DNA from: Acetobacteraceae bacterium
GTDB lineage: Bacteria > Pseudomonadota > Alphaproteobacteria > Acetobacterales > Acetobacteraceae
Length of the DNA stretch: 9,716 nucleotides
Direction of reading: 5' to 3'
Assembly: GCA_020853405.1 (NCBI GenBank)
Contig: JADYYZ010000241.1
Span: 1 to 9,716, forward strand
Of the stretch, positions 5,890 to 9,716 are shown piece by piece. Under the pieces are notes generated by a model that was not told the DNA's origin, searched no databases, and worked only from the letters and a program-made list of their open reading frames with translations. Numbering within the stretch: position 1 is the first letter of the stretch; the number at the start of each line of letters is the position of its first letter. A program made the translations under genes and the position numbers.

Positions 5890-6990
5890 ATGCCGCGCGC
5901 CTCTCCGCACCTCGTTCTTCTGCTGCCGCTGGCCCTGCTGTTCGGCGGTCCGGTCGCCTGCGCGCCCCCTGCCGCCGCCCAGCGCAGCATCGTGCCCGCC
6001 ACCGGTTTCGCCGACCTGGTCGAGCGGGTCGTGCCGTCGGTGGTGAACATCGCCACCCGCCAGACCGTCGATGCCAACCAGGCGATCGCCGAACTGCCGC
6101 CGGAGCTCCGCGGCACGCCGTTCGAACGCCAGTTGCGCGAACGCTTCCGCGGCCGGCGCGAGCAGGTCACCGGCCAGGGGTCGGGCTTCGTCGTGGATGG
6201 CGAAGGCTATATCGTTACCAACACCCATGTGGTCGGCAGCGCCACCGCCGTGCGCGTGACATTTTCCGACGGCACGAGCCTGCCTGCGCGCATCGTCGGC
6301 TTCGACGATGCCACCGACATCGCGCTGCTGAAGGTCAGTGCCGCGCGCCCGCTGCCCGCGCTTCGCTTCGGTCGCGCCAATGCCAGCCGCGTCGGCGACT
6401 GGATCCTTGCCGTTGGCAATCCGTACGGGCTGGGCGGCACGGTGACCGCCGGCATCCTCTCGGCGCGCGGGCGCGATATCGGCGCCGGCCCGTTCGACGA
6501 CTTCCTGCAGACCGACGCGCCGATCAACCCGGGCAATTCCGGCGGGCCGCTGTTCAACCTCGCCGGCGAGGTGATCGGCGTGAACACCGCGATCTACAGC
6601 CCGGTGGGGGCCAGCGTCGGCATCGGTTTCGCAACCCCGGCCGAGATCGTCGCGCCGGTGGTGCAGGAGCTGCGCAGCAGCGGGCGGATCGCGCGCGGCT
6701 GGCTCGGCGTCACCGCCGAGGCCGTGGCCGCGCCACCCGGCAGCGAGACGAGCCCAGGGGTGCGCATCGCCCAGGTCTCGCCGGGCAGCCCGGCGGCGCG
6801 GGCGGGCCTGCGCCAGAACGACATCGTGACCAGCGTGAACGACACCCAGATCGACAGCCCGCGGGCGCTGGCGCGCGCGGTGGCCCAGCTCAGCCCCGGC
6901 ACCACGGCCAAGGTCGGCGTTCTGCGCCAGGGACGGCGCCAGGAGGTCTCGGTGCCGCTCGGCACCCGCCCGCCGATGCCGCCCGGATAG
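5890..6990 (+). CDS. htrA: HtrA/Do-family periplasmic serine protease, single PDZ domain
   Basis: This is an envelope quality-control protease that degrades misfolded exported proteins. It has 366 residues from ATG 5890. The N terminus is a signal sequence (basic MPRASPH, hydrophobic core 8-22), probably cleaved near APPAAA|QRS (about residue 30). The trypsin-like domain (about 40-265) has the full triad: H113 in TNTHVVG, D143 in DATDIALLKV and S217 in NPGNSGGPLFN. The segment 60-92 resembles the LA loop. One PDZ domain follows (about 268-358), starting with the carboxylate-loop-like GWLGV and including SPAARAGLRQNDIV. DegP-type proteins have two PDZ domains, so this is DegS-like in domain count but has a full signal sequence. 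The frame extends upstream, but homology and the signal peptide place the start here. No good Shine-Dalgarno precedes it; GTG 5881 is an alternative. It converges on tlyA. Confidence 0.92.
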   Translation: MPRASPHLVLLLPLALLFGGPVACAPPAAAQRSIVPATGFADLVERVVPSVVNIATRQTVDANQAIAELPPELRGTPFERQLRERFRGRREQVTGQGSGFVVDGEGYIVTNTHVVGSATAVRVTFSDGTSLPARIVGFDDATDIALLKVSAARPLPALRFGRANASRVGDWILAVGNPYGLGGTVTAGILSARGRDIGAGPFDDFLQTDAPINPGNSGGPLFNLAGEVIGVNTAIYSPVGASVGIGFATPAEIVAPVVQELRSSGRIARGWLGVTAEAVAAPPGSETSPGVRIAQVSPGSPAARAGLRQNDIVTSVNDTQIDSPRALARAVAQLSPGTTAKVGVLRQGRRQEVSVPLGTRPPMPPG

Positions 6991-7012
6991 GCGCTCAATC
7001 GCGCCGGGCGGC
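6978..7012. terminator. Hairpin shared by the convergent htrA and tlyA stop codons
   Basis: gccgccc (6978-6984) pairs with gggcggc (7006-7012). Inside, ggcgc (6990-6994) pairs with gcgcc (7001-7005) around a tcaatc loop, giving 12 GC-rich pairs interrupted by a 5 nt bulge. The stem includes the stop codons of both genes, which are only 4 bp apart. It is well placed as a bidirectional terminator or RNA end-protecting structure, although no T-tract is present on either side. Confidence 0.5.
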
Positions 7013-7729
7013 GATCAGGAACTCGCGGTTGCCGTCGGGGCCGCTGATCGGGCTTTCGGTGATGCCCAGCACCGCCCAGCCGGGCAGCTCGCGCCACCAG
7101 GATTCAAGCCGCGCGCACACCGCCGCATGCAGCGCCCCGTCGCGCACCACGCCGCCCTTTCCGACCTGGCCGGCCCCCACCTCGAACTGCGGCTTGATCA
7201 GCGCCACCGCCCAGGCGCCCGGGCCGCACAGGCCGAGCGGGCGGGGCAGCACGGTGGCAAGACCGATGAACGCGGCATCGGCGACCAGCGCGCCGATCGG
7301 TTCGGGCACCTGGGCCGACTCGAGATAGCGCGCATTGGTCTTTTCCAGCGCCACCACGCGCGGGTCGCTGCGCAGTTTCCAGGCGAGCTGGCCGTGCCCG
7401 ACATCGACCGCATAGACCCGCGCCGCGCCATGGTGCAGCAGCACGTCGGTGAAGCCGCCGGTCGAGGCCCCGACATCGAGGCAGACGCGGCCGGCCGGAT
7501 CGAGCCCGAAATGCGAAAGCGCATGCGCGAGCTTGACGCCGCCGCGGCTGACCCACGGGTGCGCCTCGCCGCGCACCTCGATCGGCTGGTCCTCGGCGAT
7601 CGCCTCGCCTGCCTTGTCGATCCGCCGGCCGCCGAGGAACACCTTGCCCGCCATGATCAGCGCCTGCGCGCGGGCACGCGAGCAGGCAAGCCCGCGTGCG
7701 ACCAGCAGCAGGTCGGCGCGCTGCTTCAC
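6995..7729 (-). CDS. tlyA: TlyA family rRNA (cytidine-2'-O)-methyltransferase
   Basis: TlyA proteins 2'-O-methylate a cytidine in 23S rRNA (C1920) and, in the longer subtype, also 16S rRNA (C1409). This protein has 244 residues. An N-terminal S4 RNA-binding domain (about 2-60; KQRADLLLVARGLACSRARAQALIMAG) precedes an FtsJ-type methyltransferase fold with SAM motif LDVGASTGGFTD (84-95). K66, D151, K179 and E236 align with the catalytic tetrad K69, D154, K182 and E238 described for mycobacterial TlyA. The start is GTG 7729-7727, fitting the family N terminus (xKQRADLLL). The same frame is open much further upstream, but that part lies inside dxs and is not homologous. It begins 8 nt after the dxs stop, indicating co-transcription and likely translational coupling. 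Annotations as 'hemolysin A' for this family are historical. Confidence 0.93.
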   Translation of the reverse strand: MKQRADLLLVARGLACSRARAQALIMAGKVFLGGRRIDKAGEAIAEDQPIEVRGEAHPWVSRGGVKLAHALSHFGLDPAGRVCLDVGASTGGFTDVLLHHGAARVYAVDVGHGQLAWKLRSDPRVVALEKTNARYLESAQVPEPIGALVADAAFIGLATVLPRPLGLCGPGAWAVALIKPQFEVGAGQVGKGGVVRDGALHAAVCARLESWWRELPGWAVLGITESPISGPDGNREFLIAARRD

Positions 7730-7737
7730 GATACCGG

Positions 7738-9687
7738 CTAGGCGCGGTCGGAAACCGCCCTGATCTCGCGCCCCGGCGCCGTGCCGAGTGCTGCCAGCGC
7801 GGCGGCGGCGATCGCTTCCGGATTGAGCCCTGCCTCGCGCACCTGGTTCTTCGGGCTGTCGTGGTCGATGAAGCGGTCGGGCAGCGAAAGCGGCCGCACC
7901 TTGAGGCCGCGATCGAGCAGCCCGGCATGCGCCAGGTGATGCAGCACGAAACTGCCGAAGCCGCCGATCGAGCCTTCCTCGACGGTCAGCAGCACGGCGT
8001 GGTGGCGGGCGAGCTGGCCGATCAGCGCCCCATCCAGCGGCTTGGCGAAGCGGGCATCGGCGACCGTCGTGGAGAAGCCCGCCGCGGCCAGGATGTCGGC
8101 GGCCTTCAGGCAGTCGGCCAGGCGCTGGCCATAGGCCAGGATGGCAACCGTCGTGCCCTCGCGCAGGATGCGGCCGCGGCCGATCGGAAGCACCGTGCCC
8201 GCTGCCGGCAGGGCGACGCCGAGCCCCTCGCCGCGCGGGTAGCGCAGCGCCGACGGCGCGTCGTCGATCGCGGCCGCGGTCGCAACCATGTGCACGAGCT
8301 CGGCCTCGTCCGAAGGCGCCATCAGGATCATGCCCGGCAGGCAGCCGAGGCTCGCGATGTCGAAACTGCCGGCGTGCGTCGCGCCGTCGGCGCCGACCAG
8401 GCCGGCCCGGTCCATGCACAGCCGCACCGGCAGGTTCTGGATCGCGACGTCGTGCACCACCTGGTCGTAGGCGCGCTGCATGAAGGTGGAATAGATCGCG
8501 CAGAACGGCTTCATGCCCTCGGTTGCCATGCCGGCGGCGAAGGTCACGGCGTGCTGTTCGGCAATGCCGACATCGAAGCAGCGCTCGGGGAACCGCTTCG
8601 CGAAGCGGTCGAGGCCGGTGCCGGCGGGCATCGCCGCGGTGATCGCGACGATCGCGGGATCGCGCTCGGCGGCGGCGATCAGCGCATCGGCGAACACCCT
8701 GGTGTAGCTGGGCGGGCCGGGCGGCGCCTTCGCCTGCTCGCCGGTGACGACATTGAAGCGCGCCACCCCGTGATACTTGTCGGCGCTCGCCTCGGCGGGC
8801 GCGTAGCCCTTGCCCTTCTGCGTCACCACGTGCAGCAGGATCGGGCCCTGGCTTTCTTCCGCCTCGCGCACGTTGCGCAGCACGGGCAGCAGGTGGTCGA
8901 GATTGTGGCCGTCGATCGGGCCGACATAGAAGAATCCCAGCTCCTCGAACAGCGTGCCGCCGGCGAACAGGCCGCGCGCGAACTCCTCGGCCCGCTTGGC
9001 GGTGCGCTCGATGGTGCGCGGGAAGCGCCGCGCCAGCTGGCCGGCGACCTGGCGCAGGCTGGTGTAGGTGCGGCTTGAAATGGTGCGCGACAGATAGGCG
9101 CTCATCGCGCCCACCGGCGGCGCGATCGACATGTCGTTGTCGTTCAGGATCACGATCAGCCGCGAACGCAGCGCGCCGGCGTTGTTCATCGCCTCGTACG
9201 CCATGCCGGCGCTCATCGCGCCGTCACCGATGACGCAGATCACGTGCCGCTTCTCGTGCTTCAGGTCGCGTGCCACCGCCATCCCGAGCCCGGCCGAGAT
9301 CGAGGTGGAACTGTGGGCGGCGCCGAACGGGTCGTATTCGCTCTCGGCGCGGCGGGTGAAACCGGAAAGCCCGCCGCCCTGGCGCAGCGTGCGGATGCGA
9401 TCGCGCCTCCCGGTCAGGATCTTGTGCGGATAGGCCTGGTGGCCGACATCCCAGACGATGCGGTCGTGCGGCGCCTCGAACACGTGATGCACGGCGACCG
9501 TGAGCTCGACGACGCCGAGGCTGGCACCCAGATGCCCGCCGGTGACGCTGACGGCATCGATCGTCTCGGCGCGCAGCTCGTCGGCCAGCTGGCGCAGCTG
9601 GGCAGGGCCGAGATTCCTGAGATCGGCGGGGACCTTCACGCGGTCCAGCAATGGCGTGGCGGGGCGTGGTGGCATTCCGGGCGACAT
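7738..9687 (-). CDS. dxs: 1-deoxy-D-xylulose-5-phosphate synthase
   Basis: DXS condenses pyruvate and glyceraldehyde 3-phosphate using thiamine diphosphate. It is the first step of the MEP isoprenoid pathway and also supplies thiamine and pyridoxal precursors. It has 649 residues, the usual length. Seen in order: TGGHLGASLGVVELT with catalytic H52 (E. coli H49), WDVGHQAYPHKILTGR, the ThDP motif starting GDGAMSAGMAYEAMNNAG (154-171) and ending LNDN (181-184), then the transketolase pyrimidine domain with E377 in DVGIAEQHAVTFAAG (E. coli E370) and DRAGLVGADGATHAG (426-440), and the C-terminal transketolase domain with VEEGSIGGFGS. ATG 9687 is used; M5 (9675) is an alternative, since no strong Shine-Dalgarno precedes either. 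Promoter and upstream neighbours lie beyond the window. tlyA follows after 8 bp. Confidence 0.97.
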   Translation of the reverse strand: MSPGMPPRPATPLLDRVKVPADLRNLGPAQLRQLADELRAETIDAVSVTGGHLGASLGVVELTVAVHHVFEAPHDRIVWDVGHQAYPHKILTGRRDRIRTLRQGGGLSGFTRRAESEYDPFGAAHSSTSISAGLGMAVARDLKHEKRHVICVIGDGAMSAGMAYEAMNNAGALRSRLIVILNDNDMSIAPPVGAMSAYLSRTISSRTYTSLRQVAGQLARRFPRTIERTAKRAEEFARGLFAGGTLFEELGFFYVGPIDGHNLDHLLPVLRNVREAEESQGPILLHVVTQKGKGYAPAEASADKYHGVARFNVVTGEQAKAPPGPPSYTRVFADALIAAAERDPAIVAITAAMPAGTGLDRFAKRFPERCFDVGIAEQHAVTFAAGMATEGMKPFCAIYSTFMQRAYDQVVHDVAIQNLPVRLCMDRAGLVGADGATHAGSFDIASLGCLPGMILMAPSDEAELVHMVATAAAIDDAPSALRYPRGEGLGVALPAAGTVLPIGRGRILREGTTVAILAYGQRLADCLKAADILAAAGFSTTVADARFAKPLDGALIGQLARHHAVLLTVEEGSIGGFGSFVLHHLAHAGLLDRGLKVRPLSLPDRFIDHDSPKNQVREAGLNPEAIAAAALAALGTAPGREIRAVSDRA

Positions 9688-9716
9688 CGTGATTGTCCGT
9701 CTTGGTCTTGGTTCTG

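Noticed and set aside
5953..5964. Possible lipobox (PVAC) in the HtrA signal region
   Set aside because: Position -3 is proline rather than leucine or similar, and a good signal peptidase I site (AAA before QRS) follows; a lipoprotein is not supported.
5781..7328. 515-codon plus-strand frame overlapping htrA in another frame
   Set aside because: Arg-rich shadow translation; the HtrA frame carries the signal peptide, catalytic triad and PDZ domain.
6995..8419. Extended 474-codon version of the TlyA frame
   Set aside because: The upstream half is an out-of-frame reading of dxs. Homology starts at GTG 7729, just after the dxs stop.
7696..9078. 460-codon plus-strand frame opposite dxs and the start of tlyA
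   Set aside because: Antisense to dxs, whose motifs are complete; no domain is recognisable in the translation.

Overview
The window is a compact, GC-rich chromosomal segment of an alphaproteobacterium. The gene order sdhC-sdhD-sdhA-sdhB, the PdxY-type kinase, the PraR/PhrR-like XRE regulator and the strong G/C third-position bias suggest Rhodospirillales, probably Acetobacteraceae. That placement is inferred from recognised protein families, not from a database search. No mobile element, CRISPR array, tRNA or rRNA is visible.

Layout. (1) Positions 1-3503, minus strand: the succinate dehydrogenase operon sdhCDAB. sdhC is nearest its promoter and sdhB is cut by the left edge. (2) Positions 3504-3745: a divergent intergenic region with a convincing sigma-70-like promoter for sdhC and a perfect 4 x 8 bp tandem repeat in the predicted sdhC leader. 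(3) Positions 3746-4833, plus strand: a pyridoxal kinase (pdxY-like) coupled by an ATGA overlap to a small gene of unknown function. (4) Positions 4832-4932: a convergent spacer with two hairpins built from four alternating copies of one 12-mer. (5) Positions 4967-5419, minus strand: an XRE-family regulator. (6) Positions 5420-5889: a 470 bp non-coding region holding a three-copy 15 bp iteron-like repeat. (7) Positions 5890-6990, plus strand: an exported HtrA-type serine protease with one PDZ domain. (8) Positions 6995-9687, minus strand: dxs followed by tlyA, probably one transcription unit. tlyA converges on htrA with only 4 bp between the stop codons, and one hairpin spans both stops.

Functionally the genes are housekeeping: complex II of the TCA cycle and respiratory chain, PLP salvage, periplasmic protein quality control, isoprenoid precursor synthesis (DXS uses ThDP) and rRNA 2'-O-methylation. 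I see no novel multi-gene system. The unusual content is in the spacers. Nearly every intergenic gap carries a short tandem repeat or a perfect inverted repeat: an octamer array before sdhC, 15 bp duplications between sdhC and sdhD, an 11 bp inverted repeat between sdhD and sdhA, the alternating 12-mers after the small gene, and the iteron-like array before htrA. These are the parts worth a second look.
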